Shown: piece after piece, positions 42,251-55,145 of the stretch
How positions within the stretch are numbered: position 1 is the stretch's first letter
Layout: every line of letters begins with the position of its first letter
Notes under the pieces: generated by a model
The model's input: only the letters and a program-made list of their open reading frames with translations
Told to the model about the DNA's origin: nothing
Databases searched by the model: none
Position numbers and translations under genes: made by a program
NCBI RefSeq assembly: GCF_002878395.1
Contig: NC_061115.1
Span: 157,629,578-157,693,577, forward strand
Direction of reading: 5' to 3'
DNA: 64,000 nucleotides
From: Capsicum annuum
Lineage: Eukaryota > Streptophyta > Magnoliopsida > Solanales > Solanaceae

Positions 42251-44204
42251 AGTAATACCTCATCTCAAAAAGTTTTTTGTCCGTTATAAAAATCACCCCT
42301 TGAGTCGTAAGCAAAACATACGATTCCTTTGTTGGACTCGTATCTAAGACAGTGTGGCATGGTGGATATTTTTTTAAGCATATGACTTGACCCTAGGAGT
42401 CGACAAGAAGGGTACGGGTCGTATGAAGCCATGTTGTAAGTTAAACAGTGTAGACTCCTTGACATACTATCCAAGATATGAGTGAGGGATTACTAGTCAT
42501 AGGAGGATGATACGAGTCGTAAGTGTCATTCATAAGCTGATCTGTGAATGCTCTCTTAGATTCTGTCCATTGTATAATTTATTATCCATAGTCGTACCGT
42601 TGCATATGAGTTGTATGATCAACTCGTAAGAATTGGTGAGTAAATTCTGAGAAGTAAGTTAAGGAGCTTTTTACTCTTTTACCCCTTATAACTCCTAACC
42701 CACGAAATTTAACCCCAAGAGGCATTACTTTTCCCCCTTTTTTATATATTAAACAACACAAAATCTCTCATTCCATTCTTAAGACAGAGATTAGGATTAC
42801 TTCTCAAGATCATCTTCCAAGTCTAAAAGGTCAAGATTGCTTTACCCAGCCAAGAACTTTAAGGTATGTAGGATTTATGAAGAAGGATATTCTTTCATCT
42901 TTGTCCCCAAAACTTGTTTCAAATTAAAGTTATATAATTTACAATTAGGGTTCATACAAAAATTATCTTGTCTTGAGTTTATGAAATTATCATGTGCTTG
43001 AAGTATAAAAGTGCATACATGTTCTTATCTATTTATTTTTTGACTTGAAGATTCTCTATTATGATTTCAATGTCATGAGTTTTGTTTGAAACATTAATTA
43101 AAGATTTTCAATTGAGTTTTAAGCATGATATTATACTACAAGATATATGAAAGAAAGTATGAAATTTAAGGCTGAAGAATAAGCACTAAGTTTACATAAA
43201 AGATTTAAATGCCAAGACTTGAAATCCACAACTATTCATTTTGATTATGACTTAAAGAAAAGAGAAGCATAATTGGTTTCTAGTATACAAACCCTTATGC
43301 TATTTTAAGGAGTATTTCCTAAAGTATAACCATATAAGTATTCTGGGAGTAGTATTTAGCAACGAGAAAGGAATACAGATGAGCATATCCTAAATTACCG
43401 GCAACTACGAGCCAATGTAGGTTAATTTTTTTTCCTAATATGGATGAAGTTAAGAATAGTGATCACTAAGATAAGGTTCTATTTAAATCGCAAGGGTAGA
43501 ACAACTCTCCCCAACATGGGTAAGACATTGGACATCATGATAGCTCACATGGTTGATGTCGGTTAGATAAATCTCCCATAAGCAAGATTAAAGGCAAAGA
43601 TTTTAAGAAACTAAGATTATGCTTTATTATTTAAGATTTATGATCTTGCAGTCTTAAGTTTTACTCAAGTCTAATGTTAGTCATTTATGTTTTGCTTGCA
43701 CAACTTGAAAGCTTATATATATATATATGTATGTATGTATGTATGTATATTCAGTATGTTTTACTTATGAATTCACCCTCACATGCTCGGTACATTCTAG
43801 AAGTACCAATCCATAAATACGTTTGTGTGCTACATTGTCATATAATGTAGGTTTTGTTGCCCATTTGTAGAAACACGATTGATTTCATTTGTGGATGATA
43901 GTTCTTAGCCATTTGATTTCAGTTTTATGTTTGGGTCAGCTGGGGTTTGTCCTAATGGCTCTCTAGTTATTAGTAGAGGCTTGTCTAACAGTGGATGTTT
44001 TAGTTTAAGTTCCTGAATTTTGTGCAATGATATCCAAGTTAAAGATCACTTTAAGTTATAAGATTGTTTATCTTTTGTTTTATTCCTACATTTATCATCC
44101 TTATTGTGTGATTTCTGAGTTGTAAATATATCATGGGTTAGCTTGGGGCTATTCGTAGTTCTGAGTACAATGTGATGTCCAGGGGGTACTTCCAGAGCAT
44201 TACA
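42251..44204 (+). repeat. Gy-D 3' LTR
   Basis: 1954 bases from AGTAATACCTC (TG changed to AG) to AGAGCATTACA. Its last 120 bases resemble the Gy-A LTR end (GGTTAGCTTGGGGCTA), so the families are related. It contains a cluster of TCGTA motifs (42301-42630), a TATA-like TATATATT at 42743-42750 and a microsatellite at 43714-43750. Confidence 0.83.
43714..43750. repeat. Microsatellite (TA)n-(TGTA)n
   Basis: About seven TA units followed by five TGTA units inside the Gy-D LTR. Confidence 0.95.
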
Positions 44205-45448
44205 CTTTCCCGAGGTCATATATAAAGAATCATTGTCAATAGATAAAAAAGTTATCATTCCATATACAACAAGCATTATAGGTGACCAAAAGGGTTGCTA
44301 CATCAGCATAAGATTAAGCAGTTGTAAGGACCGTTCTACAAAAAGTGTTGATGTCCAAGAAGGCCACCCCCACTTTAAAAACATATTTAATCGACAAAAG
44401 AGATTTTTCATTCAAAAACCAGGAGGGTTGTTGTATTCTTTATTGCAAAATATTACCCTCCAACAGGTACATGAGGGGATAACTCACTTTTTGAATAACA
44501 AATTACGTGGATATATGGTAAAAAACTATATATCCCTTTTGAGAATTATATTTATTACTAATGATTTTTGTTTGAGATATTTTTGAGAGAATCCGAGAGG
44601 CTAAAAATCTCAAATCAAAACCATAGGTGCAGACGACTCCAAAAAAGATGCAACACAACGTAGAACTTTCTTTCAGCAGCAAACTGGGACATACACTAGA
44701 GAGGGATGTCAAACTCTTTGTGCAAGAGCTAAAGGATGATTTCCACCACCATCAAACCATACCCTTATTAGAAGGCATATGGGTACTTTGGAAAATTTTG
44801 GTTTTAGATTCATTTTTGAGATATTTCTAAACTCATACCGAGAGTAACCTTCTCTTTCCTTCAAATCTGAGTGATAGAAAACTCAAATTTTTGGAAATTA
44901 TGTATGAGTAAAATCTTACCTATTGATGTGAAAAGCTCCAAATTCATTGTTAAGAGTTTCCATGCCTCTTTTGCATAGCTCAAATGACTTGTCACTCATT
45001 CCAAGTAAAAGATCGTCTAAAATAAAGGACTATATTTTCTATCAATTGAGTAAAACTACAAGCAAATCTGATTCCTTGAATCTTAATGATATGTATGTTG
45101 GGATCTTTGTTGAAAACTCGACTATATTTTAACATCTCCCCCATGCTCTTATTTTCCAGCTTTTTGGTTTCACCTAAAATTAAAAATTGGGATATCTCAT
45201 GAATTTCTCGAAAATCATGCTTAAAATTAAGCGTCATGGACTACCAGTGACCTAAATTCTCAGCTAACCTGAGATATGTAGGAACCTGATATCGAGGTCT
45301 GTCCATAACTCCATGAAACTCGTGCAAAAATGACCCCTTTCAAAATTGAATTTTGTGGTCAAACAAAAATTAGGAATGTCAAACTTCCTTTGCCTAGGGT
45401 TACTTGCATCCACCCTACTAAAGGGATGGGGTAGTTATTATCAAGATC
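44205..45448. other. Unassigned region between Gy-D and the Gy-E LTR
   Basis: No gag, pol or LTR wording recognised. The longest frames are 117 residues (+, 44233-44586) and 81 residues (-, 45237-44992). Neither has a motif I know. The minus frame (GETKKLENKSMGEML, IKIQGIRFACSF) looks protein-like rather than random but is not identified. The last about 20 bases (45433-45448) hold the decayed primer binding site of Gy-E. Confidence 0.5.
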
Positions 45449-47534
45449 TGAGGCTACCCTCTGATTGAAACAATGGTGCTTACGGCCATAAGTGACTACA
45501 AGTGAACCCATGAGTTGGTACCTGCTGTGAGCACTGAATAAAATAATAATTCAATACATGTGCAGAAGGTAAGTTGATAAGGCACTATAACACTGGATAC
45601 TGAAATACGTATCAAACCATGTCTAAAATATCTAATAGAATACTAAAAACCAACTATCTATCTAAAAATAACTTATAACACTAAAATGACTGACTAACTG
45701 TCTAACTGATTGTTTAAAATCCTCTAAACATCATGAGGAGTTGATGGGATAGACCCTTAACTAACTCCAACTAATTGAACATAAAAAGGCACTAAAGTAA
45801 CTAAAATAAACAAATCATGTCCTCAATGGATGAGGACTCACCACTACTACTACTGAGTAACGCTGACTTGTATATGAGCGATCGAAAAACTGTGCATCCG
45901 AACCTATGTGATAAGACAACATAGCGCAATACTTTGCATGTACTGGTATATGAGATGAGGACTGGATGATATGCATAAATTAACTGAGCATAAACGCACG
46001 AACATATAATATCTGAGAATGCAAGACCAATCATAAACATATTTATGAGATAATCTGTAATTTGAAAAATTGAAAGATGTATAACTGAATAGCTAAACAT
46101 CTATTCACTTGGTCAATCAAACCTAAACTGAAATATAATAACTACTGTATTGAGACTGTGGGAGCTAGCTATAACCGACATGCCCCAATCGGAGCTATTA
46201 GAGTCCAACCTATAACCCCAGTTAGAAGGGTAATGGTACTTTGCTAGGGGTACCAACATATGGCTGCAGATGTGGATCCACAAGGCTATGTCCTGAAGGA
46301 CGAGGGTGTCATACCTCTACTAAAGGAGGACCCCTCATAATCTATGGCGGTACCGTAGGTATGGATCTTAGGGACTACTACTAACAGCTCATGCCTCTAC
46401 TAATGGGGGATTCACCATCCCTACATTCACTCAATGCTAAGTGTTACTCCTAACTGAAAGACTTTGGTATTATTAGTTGTTTAACATGACATGGTACTGT
46501 ACTTGTAAGTGCTCAGCCTGAACATGATATTGTGAATATGATATTAAAACCAGGGTATGACTGACTCATTACTTATAAATAAAATCAAGTAAAACATTTT
46601 GATATCGGGTGTTCATAACCCATCAGCACTGAATGACTTGAAACATGAGAAAACAAAATGACTTCATGGCTAAATTCACAAATTTGATATTATGACATAA
46701 AATTCAATTAAATATGATATGGGAATTCAAAACTTGAAACATGAAATACCCTAGCCTTCCATAGGATCAAACTAGGACATGAATTAAGCTAACATACTAG
46801 GGAAAAATATGAATTAAACTCATCTTAAACATATACAACTTCATAATAGGGGAAAATTCATATTTGTAAGTCAAAGAAAGGTTTTTTGGGCTCTGTGGGT
46901 GAAAGGGGCCCATGGATGAACACCCCATATACATTAATAGCTATAATCCTAAAGATTAATTAAACTTAGAAGCTTGAACCCTTGATTTCTTGAGAATGAA
47001 GGTTGAATTTATTCTTGGGGAAGAAGGAGGATTTTCTTGGGAGAAATTTGAGTGAAAGAGGCAAATAATGCATTCCAAAAGACCCAATTCGTGTTATAGA
47101 CAAAATCAAATGAGGGAAAATATCCCAAATGTCCTTTAGCTTAAAGACCAAGGGGCTATATGAATAGGCATAGGTACGCCGCGGGATCCAGTCCGGCGGA
47201 CTAGACCAGGCGTCGCAGGCTCTGTCCCGATAGACTAAATTGGGCACCGCTGGCCTATATTGGTGGTTCTACTATTTTTGTTTTCTAAACATACCCCTAC
47301 GCCCGTTCGAAAATTCGAAAACTTACCCAAGACGTACTATTAACAACCTCAAACATGAATCAACTCAAAAATCAATGGCTCGAGGTCAGAAAGACCAAAA
47401 TAAAAAAATCATCAAAGTTTAAGGGTCATGAAAATGACTAAGTCCTTAATACCTATTACAAATTTCAAGCCTTGGTCCCCTTAGGCAATGAAACTAGGAG
47501 TTGAAACGAGCTTAGAACTTCACGGGGTAATACA
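45449..47534 (-). repeat. Gy-E: lone gypsy LTR, minus orientation
   Basis: About 2086 bases, TGAGGCTACCC to GGGGTAATACA on the + strand. It is related over its length to the Gy-F LTRs: GGTGCTTAC, AACCCATGAG-TGGTACCTG and the ACCGACATGCCCCAAT block are shared. GTTATTATCA before its left edge looks like a decayed primer binding site, so it was a 5' LTR whose element body is gone. A GC-richer box lies at 47170-47260. Og-2 begins two bases after its right end. Confidence 0.75.
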
Positions 47535-48065
47535 GTTGTTAAACCTAATTTTACCCTCCACGACTAATTTTAATTCTGAGTTTCTTCTATTTTAAGAAAA
47601 TTAAAATATCTATTTTATCTGACTAAAAGTTTTCTTAAGTATTTATCTAGGTATTTTTTGCCATTTTAAGTAAGGATTATATATTTTCATATTTGTATAT
47701 ATGAAATCATATAATTTTATTACTTAAATATTTATTTTATGAAATATCGTATTTTCATCAAGGCTTATCTTGAAAATATTTACAAATGGTTAAAATCTTG
47801 ATTTAAATATAATTTGTTCTAAGAATAACTCAGTTAGAAAAAAATTCTGTTTAATTTTATTAAATCGAGAAGCTCAGATTAATTAAGGTATTAATTAGTA
47901 TCAAATTATGATTTAATTTAGTTAATCTTTTAGATTTGACCATAATTACAATGCAATTGACCATTTGATTTTCAATGTAGCTAAAACTTAAATGGAATCG
48001 GCCAAACCCCTAAAATTCTTAGATCCCCAATTCTAACCCCAAAAGTAACCTATTGTACCCAATAG

Positions 48066-50392
48066 TGTAACAACCTGAGAGTACACCATGGGGTCCACAC
48101 GGTGCTTACAGTCCCAAGGTACCATAAGCTAACCCATGAGCTGGTACCTGTTGTGAGCACTAAGTAACACTGATAATGACATACAATTGCAAAATTTAAC
48201 TGAGAAATGCCTTAATGTTTTAAGTAATAAAACTAATAGAATCTGTAAACCAAACTGATAATACTAATAAAACATCTGACATTGACAACTAAAATCTAAG
48301 AACTGACTAACTGTTTAAAATATCCAAAAGCCTCTAAACTGACTGAATGGGAGTTGATGGGACAAGCCCCAACTAACTCTGTCTAGCTACTGAACTAAAA
48401 GCATGAAAATAAAATAGATTGTCCTCAAAATATGAGGACTCACCAATATTATGGCTAATAGTATGAAAAATCAATGCATGATTTTGGAACTGGGCATCCG
48501 AACCTAAGTTATAATACATCATAGCACAAGAAAAGAGTATGCGATTAGTACTTTGAATGTACTGATATGCTAAATGATGTAGGCTAATATACATGGTTTC
48601 ATAAATATGAATAATAAATGTCTAAGTATATATATATAACATAAAGTACTGAATAGAGTACATGAAATCAGCAGATACTGAGGATACATAAAATCTATAA
48701 ATACTGAGGATGCATGACCAAGCATATAACATGTTTAGAATAAAATCTGTAAATATTGAAATACTAAAATATGATAACTGAATCACTGATATCTGTATGC
48801 TATGGTCAAGCATCTAAAACTGAATTACTGAAATGATTACTGGGCTGAGACTCTAGAAGCTATCATCTACCCGACATGCCCCATTGAGCAAGTTTGGGGT
48901 CAAACCTATAACCCTAGTTGGAAGGGTTTTAGTATCGTGCCAAGGGTACTAATACTGGCTGTATGGATCCATTAAGATTTTTTTCCAAAGGACTAAGGGT
49001 TACCCTCAACTGGCAGGTACCCGTATGAGATCAACCCTCAACTGGCAGGTTAACATCTCAACCTACGTTGGCTATATAGTTTTGGAACACAGGGACTACT
49101 ACTAAGGATGCACCCTTAACTAATAGGTCAGCCCCCATCTCTGGGTTTGCTCGGTGCTAAATCCTACTCCTAACTGAACTGACTTGGAAGATTGAATTGT
49201 TCTGAGTTTAATAGATTATGATGACTGACTGAACTGATAATGCTCATAACATATTTTGAAACTAATCTGAAGGTACTGAGACTAAGTAAATAGTTAAGTT
49301 TTCGGTTATCATAACCCCCACAACTCAATAGCATTAATAGCAAAATATTACTAAGCTTTAAGGATAAAATATGAAAGCATTTATTCAAATTTCACTCTTT
49401 TAGGCATTTCATCAAATACTTGGTATTCATAGTTTAAGCTAATCATGAGAATAGTATAAAACTTAGAGTAATATAATGAATTTGACATCAATAACACTTA
49501 ATCATGATTTAAATTAGTGAATAACAACATTAAAACACGTTGGGTTTGATAAACAACAATAATTTCATGTAAGCATGGTATAAAGTCAAGATTCATGGAG
49601 ATTCATGGTTAAAATCACAATTTAAAATCATGGTAACTTGTGAAGATCAATACTTTAAATTTAAATTTGGATACTTGGACTCCATGGGTGAAAGAGACCC
49701 ATGAATGAACACTTAACATACCAGGGTTGATGCATTTGTGAGAATTAATGGTGAATTCCTGAGGTTTGATCTTGAATTTTAAAGGCTAGAGTTTGTTCTT
49801 AAAAGAGATTACTTTTTATTTGGGAGAAATTCAATAAAATAATGACCTAATATGCTATTGGGGTTTTATTCTTGTGTTTTGGATGGATTTGGGGCTTTGG
49901 GAAATGACCAAACGGTCCCTGAAAAATTAAATCACGAATTGAAAACCCTAATTTTGATCACCACTGCGATGTGGTGGAAATCGCGGTGACACACTGGAAA
50001 AGGACAATTGTGAAATGGCACATCGGTGCGATGCGGTGTTTCTCATATTGAGCTACTATTTTCACTAAAAGTGCCATAACTTCTCACCCGAGTATTGAAT
50101 TTAGGAAAAATTGGTATCGATGGAAAGCTAATTCAATTTCCTACAACTTGGTGGGTCTTGACCTGGAAAAATCTTAGTAGAGAAAAAGATATGCTGGTTT
50201 GAATTTGACTAAAGTAACATCCTATCAAAAATTGAATTGGTAAGGAATATTTTGATTCGTCTAATAGCTGGGAGTTATTTGAGACCTTAATATACATCAA
50301 ACTAACTCATAAAAATATCAAAGAACCATAATTTACTATGAATATTATTGAAACATGAATCTAGCATTAGTTTGGATTTTTGGGGTATTACA
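48066..50392 (-). repeat. Gy-F 3' LTR (left on the + strand)
   Basis: 2327 bases, TGTAACAACCTG to GGGGTATTACA. It holds a GC-richer box at 49961-50044 and the block 50073-50129 (CCATAAC to GGAAAGC), which recurs in sense in the Gy-A LTR. Confidence 0.9.
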
Positions 50393-50395
50393 ATA

Positions 50396-50408
50396 TCTCC
50401 CCCTTGAG
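50396..50408 (-). promoter_or_regulatory. Polypurine tract of Gy-F
   Basis: CTCAAGGGGGAGA on the minus strand, directly before the 3' LTR start TGTAATACCCC. Confidence 0.85.
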
Positions 50409-50639
50409 AACATTCATCCATGAATGAGACTGGTTAGACTGAAAGCACTGAGGAACTGCAATTTCATGCTAAATATATGTAATGAAAACATGATTAAGTG
50501 GCTGAGTCTGAACATGTCACATGACTAAACTGGTTCTGTGAATGCATGACTGACATGAGAATGATATGCAGCTGAAATTGAGTATGGGAATGAGAGATTC
50601 TAAGAAGATCATTACTTAAAGCTAAGTCTGATTTTGCGG

Positions 50640-51110
50640 AGAAAAGATGAGGATACTTGGTCCGTATATCTGCTTCTGCTTCCCAAATGTCTCCCTCAAC
50701 GGACTGATTCTGCCAAAGAACTTTGACTAGGGGAACTTCTTTGTTCCATAATCTACGAATTTGTCAATCAAGGATCTCGACTGGAATTTCTTCATAAGAA
50801 AGGTTGTTATAAACATCTACACTTCATAAAGGAATGACAATTGCTGGGTCTCCAATGCACTTCTTCAACAAGGATATATGGAAGATTGGGTGCACTGATG
50901 CTAAGTCTGAAGTCAACTCAAGCTCATAAGCCACCTTTTCGAAATGTCTCAAAACTTTGTTAGTACCAACATATTGGGTACTCAGCTTCCCCTTCTTACC
51001 AAACCTCCTCACTCCCTTCATGGGAGAGATCTTTAGATATACGAAATCACCAATCTCAAAATCAAGATCTTTCCTCCTCATATCTGCATAAGATTTTTGT
51101 CAGCTCTGAG
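50640..51110 (-). pseudogene. Gy-F integrase C-terminus, GPY module and chromodomain
   Basis: 51081-50824 is open: LDFEIGDFVYLKISPMKGV, RRFGKKGKLSTQYVGTNKVL (GPY motif changed to GTN), ASVHPIFHISLLKKC. After a stop come SYEEIPVEILD, IRRLWNKEVPLVKVLWQNQS, then EAEADIRTKYPHLF: a recognisable chromodomain at the polyprotein end, with an internal stop after VEILD. Role in family: targeting of integration. Confidence 0.84.
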
Positions 51111-51980
51111 CTGCCTTAAGCCTCTCCCTAAAGCATCAAACACCAGGTCAGTCCCTATCAAATCGGTTTCTCCTACTTCAGACCAACCAATCAGAGATCT
51201 ATATCTCCTTCTATATAGAGCCTTAGACCAAGCCATTTGAATACTAGAATGATAGTTGTTATTATACGTGAATTAAATCAAAGTTAAATGGTCATCCCAA
51301 CTTCCCTTAAAATTGACTACACGCTATCTAAATATCCTTAATGTTCTTAATGGTCCTTTCTACTTGACCATCTATCTGAGAGTAGAAGGCTTTACTGAGG
51401 TGAACTTGGGTACCAAGACCCTTTTGAAAGGCTTTCCAAAAGTGTAAAGTAAACTAAGTACCTCTATTCGAGATAATAGGTAACAGAACACTGTGCAACC
51501 TGACCAAATCTCTAAGATAGAGCTTGGCATAGTCCTTGGTTGAATAAGAAGTATGGAATGGCAAGAAATAGGATGATTTGGTCATCCTGTCTACAATGAA
51601 CCAAATTGAATCATGCTGCTGAAGAGTACGAGGCAAACCTATCACAAAATCCATGTTCATTTTCTCCCACTTCCAAGTGGGAATACTGAACTCCTGCATA
51701 GTCCCACTTGGATTTTGATGCTCACTATTAACCTGCTGACAAGTTGAGCACTTAGCTACAAACTTTGTGATATCCATTTTCATCCCACTCCACCAATATA
51801 CTTCCCAAAGATTGCAGTGCATCTTCGTGGCCCCTAGATGAATAGAGTAATACGCATCATCCACTTCTGCAAGAATTCACTATCTCAACTGATCAACACA
51901 CGACACACAGAGTCTACCCTGACAACGTAGAACACCATCTCCCCCTTGGGAGAAACCTCTACTTTTCAATCTCTGACTGA
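51111..51980 (-). pseudogene. Gy-F integrase
   Basis: 51864-51454 is open: YSIHLGATKMHCNLWEV (zinc His region), KCSTCQQVNSEHQNPSG (Cys pair), NMDFVIGLPRTLQQHDS (first Asp), DRMTKSSYFLPFHTSYS, KDYAKLYLRDLVRLHSVLLP, ISNRGT. The second catalytic position, Asp in SDRG of relatives, is Asn. Downstream, in broken frames, DGQVERTI keeps the third Glu (codon 51358-51360). Confidence 0.85.
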
Positions 51981-52620
51981 CTCCTTCTGCTTCACTAGAC
52001 TAGGATCCCTATCCTGCTTTTCTTTTGCTTTGGCAACCAAAGAAAATTTCAAACTATTCTAAACCCAAATGCTACCCTTAGCTGAATCAACCAAACGAAC
52101 ACATAATCTGGCTAGCTGATGAACTTCCTGAACTAACTTCTTCTTGTCATCCTCAACAGGAGCAACACTATCCATAGACAATTTACTCAGGGCATCTGCT
52201 ACTATATTAGCCTTGCCTGGGTGATACAAAATACTCATATTATAATGTTTCAACAATTCTAACCATGTCCTCTGACGCAGATTCAAATCCTTCTATGTAA
52301 ACACATACTGTGAGATTTTGTGATCTGTGAACACATCAACTGCACCCCGTACAAATAATGCCTCCAAATCTTTAAAAGGCAAACACAACAGCTACTAACT
52401 CAAGATCATGGGTAAGATAATTCTTTTCATGGGGCTTAATCTGTCTAGAGGTATAGGCCACAAACTTACCCCTCTGCATTAAAAAACATCCTAACCTAAC
52501 TCTGTAAGTGTCACAGTACACAACAAACTTATATAACCATCTAACAATGTCAAAACTAGGGTTGTAGTTAGTCGAGTCTTCAACTCCTAAAAACTCTTCT
52601 CACAAGAATCGGACCACTTA
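51981..52620 (-). pseudogene. Gy-F RNase H and linker
   Basis: In coding order: [13 protein letters not shown] (first Asp), [27 protein letters not shown] (Glu), FTDHKIS (Asp), then 52286-52059: [36 protein letters not shown] (last Asp kept). Several stops and a one-base gain near 52370 break it. Confidence 0.85.
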
Positions 52621-53440
52621 AACATAACTTTCTTTTGAGTCAATCTGGACATGGGGAATGCAATAGATGAAAATCGTTCAACAAACCATCAGTAATAGCC
52701 AGCCAAACCTAAGAAACTCCTTATATTTGATGGAGAGATGGGTCTAGCCAGTTTCTCACCACCTCAATTTTTTTAGAATCGACTCTAATGCCATTATCAG
52801 AAACAATATAGCTAAGGAAAGCTACTGATCTTAGCCAAAATTTGCACTTACAGAATTTAGCGAATAACGGATGGGCCCTAAGAGTCTACAATACTATTCT
52901 GAGGTGGTCTGCATGATCATTTTTGTTACGGGAGTAGACAAAAATGTCATCAATGAAGACTATGACGAACATGTCCAAGTACTGCTTGAACACTCAATTC
53001 ATCAAGTCCATGAAGGCTACTGGGGCATTCGTGAGACCAAAGGACATGACTAGAAACTCGAAGTGACCATACCGAGTTTTGAAGGCTATTTTTAGAATAT
53101 TATATTTTTTGACTCTGAGATGATGATAGCCGGATCTGAGGTCTATCTTAGCAAAGTAACTGGCACCCTGAAACTGGTCGAACAAGTCATCAATTCTGGG
53201 AAGTGGATACTTGTTTTTTACTGTGACTTCGCTCAACTAACAGTAGTCGATACACATTTTAAGAGAACCATCTTTCTTACACATGAATAGGACTGGTCTG
53301 CCCTATAGTAAAATGTTGGGCCTGATGAATCCCTTATCTAGGAAATTTTTTCAACTATTCTTTTAACTCTTTGAGTTTGGCTGGAGCCATTCTATATGGT
53401 GAAATAGAGATAGGTTGTATAACTGGAAGAAGGTCTCTTC
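52621..53440 (-). pseudogene. Gy-F reverse transcriptase
   Basis: [34 protein letters not shown], then after stops 53236-52994: [70 protein letters not shown] stop follows, then [13 protein letters not shown] (catalytic Asp pair kept), LRSVAFLSYIVSDNGIRVDS and a [13 protein letters not shown] block. Stops and a shift near 53345 separate the parts. Confidence 0.86.
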
Positions 53441-54010
53441 CGAAGTCAATTTCCCTTTCGAGAGGAACTCCCAAAAGATCTTTAGGGAATACATCTGGAA
53501 ATTCCTTCACTACTGAAACTGGATCAAGGTTAAAAGTCTCAGAATTAGAGTCTTTGACTTAGACAAGATGATAAATACACCTCTTGAATATCATTTTCCT
53601 CGCCCTAAGGTACGAAATAAGTTAACCCCTAAGAGTTGTAGTACTACCCTTCATTCAAGGACTGGTTCATTTGGAAACTGAAAATAAAATACTCTATTTC
53701 TACAATCAACTAAAGCAAAACATGAGTGGAGCCAATCCATGCTGCGAATGATGTCAAAATCTGTCATCTCTAACTCCACAAGATCCATTAAAGTGACTTT
53801 CTGAGAAACTATAATTGGGAATTTCTTATATACCTGCTGGGCTATAATATAGACACCCAGTGGAGTAAATACTGAGAAAGGATCTACTAAGGTTTTGGGA
53901 TTGACTCCGAAGTTGGCAGCTATATAAGGTGTTACAAAAAAAAAAAAGAAGCTCCAAGGTCTAATAAAGCATAAATATGTAAATAAAAGACCTGTAACGT
54001 ACCACTAACC
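53441..54010 (-). pseudogene. Gy-F protease, broken by a 12-A run
   Basis: The active-site block reads IYALLDLGAS (D-L-G in place of D-P-G; codons near 53951-53961). Immediately after it lies a run of twelve A on the + strand (53936-53947), which throws the frame and marks probable slippage. Later blocks (NLSRSFLSIYSTG, SESHFNGSCGV) appear in altered frames, and the segment linking to RT has [17 protein letters not shown] at about 53450-53520. Confidence 0.8.
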
Positions 54011-55145
54011 ACATCAGGAGAACTTTCCTGATCCTGTAGGGACTGGAGTGCATAGAGCCTGTTTGGGCATTACCCACTGGTGGTACGGGAAGTGGAACCT
54101 TACTGAGTCAAGTGGCCGGCTAGAACTGGGAGACGACTGGACTGACCCTGCTGACCACTTGTTGGACAATCCTTGACCCTGTGGCCTAGCTTGCCACATC
54201 CAAACCAAACATCACTATCGGCTCTACAAACACCCTAATGGTTTCCACCATATTTTTGACAAAGAGGATTCGTACGAGCACTGTTAACACTGCCTTGGGA
54301 CTTAGAGCCTGTGCCCTAGCCCGATTGTCATTTTTGAATTTAGGTACCAGATCCCTAGATGATGATAGAGCCGGGATTGAAGATTTCTAATGGAACTAAG
54401 GACGGTTACCACCTTCTAACCTTGGTTGATTGAAACAAAAGCTAGTCGTTCTAGCCCTCTTGTTCTCCCTCTCTCTCTCCATAGTCTTCTGCTCCTTAAT
54501 CTGTTGAGCATGGACCATCAACCTAGACAAGTCCATCTCCTAAATTAGCATTACGATCCTACACTCCTTGACTATACTATCAGATATACTAGACATATAC
54601 TTGCTTATCTTGGACCTGCTATCAGCTACCACATAAGGAGCGTACCTTTCTAACTAAGTAAACTTAAGGGAATATTCCTTTACACTCATATTTCCCTACC
54701 TCAAGTTGATAAACTCTACACCTTAGCCTCTCTCAAATCCAACAAAAAGAACCTATCTAAGAAATATATTGCAAAATCCTCCCACTCTACAGGTCCTGTA
54801 TCTATGCCTCTATCTACCTTCTACTACTTAAACAATGTATGGGATATATCCTGCAATTGTTATGCAACTCACTCAGCACTCTCACTAGCATTCACCCCCA
54901 TAATATCTATTACCTTCTGGATCATGTCTAAGAATTCTTGAGGGTCCTTTTAAGATTTGGATCTCAAAAATAGAGAAGGATATATTTGAGTAAACTCCTG
55001 AATCCTAGCTGTGGTAGTATTGGCCAATGGGTTGGCCGAAATAGCGGCTGGATGAACATTCTGAGCTGCTACAGAGTGATCTAGAGTAGTGAATACCGCT
55101 CTGAAATCTGCATGAGAAACATGCTCATTCAGAGGATCCTCCTAA
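54011..55145 (-). pseudogene. Gy-F Gag
   Basis: In coding order: NEHVSHADFRAVFTTLDHSV, IQEFTQIYPSLFLRSKS, KDPQEFLDMIQKVIDIMGVN, VEWEDFAIYFLDRFFLLDLR, then stop-ridden sequence. Near 54290-54190 is SQGSVNSARTNPLCQKYGGN, and the second zinc motif reads WFGCGKLGHRVKDC (first Cys is Trp). Sequence is closely related to Gy-C gag. More than ten stops. Confidence 0.83.

Larger units (their letters stand above)
39144..44204 (+). mobile_element. Gy-D: 5'-truncated Ty3/gypsy element with 3' LTR
   Basis: Begins in the middle of gag at 39144, directly against the opposite-strand gag of Gy-C. It contains the zinc motifs, protease, RT, RNase H and the first half of integrase, then a deletion of the rest of pol, 3' sequence, a polypurine tract and an LTR (42251-44204). 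The missing half probably lies beyond an inversion or recombination breakpoint. Confidence 0.85.

Noticed and set aside
35087..44204. Gy-C and Gy-D as one composite element or a bidirectional operon
   Set aside because: Both are truncated gag-pol copies of different decay level without shared LTRs. Fusion by rearrangement or misassembly is simpler.
44233..44586. 117-residue + frame as a host gene
   Set aside because: No motif recognised, no splice context that I can support, and AT-rich surroundings. Recorded only as unassigned sequence.
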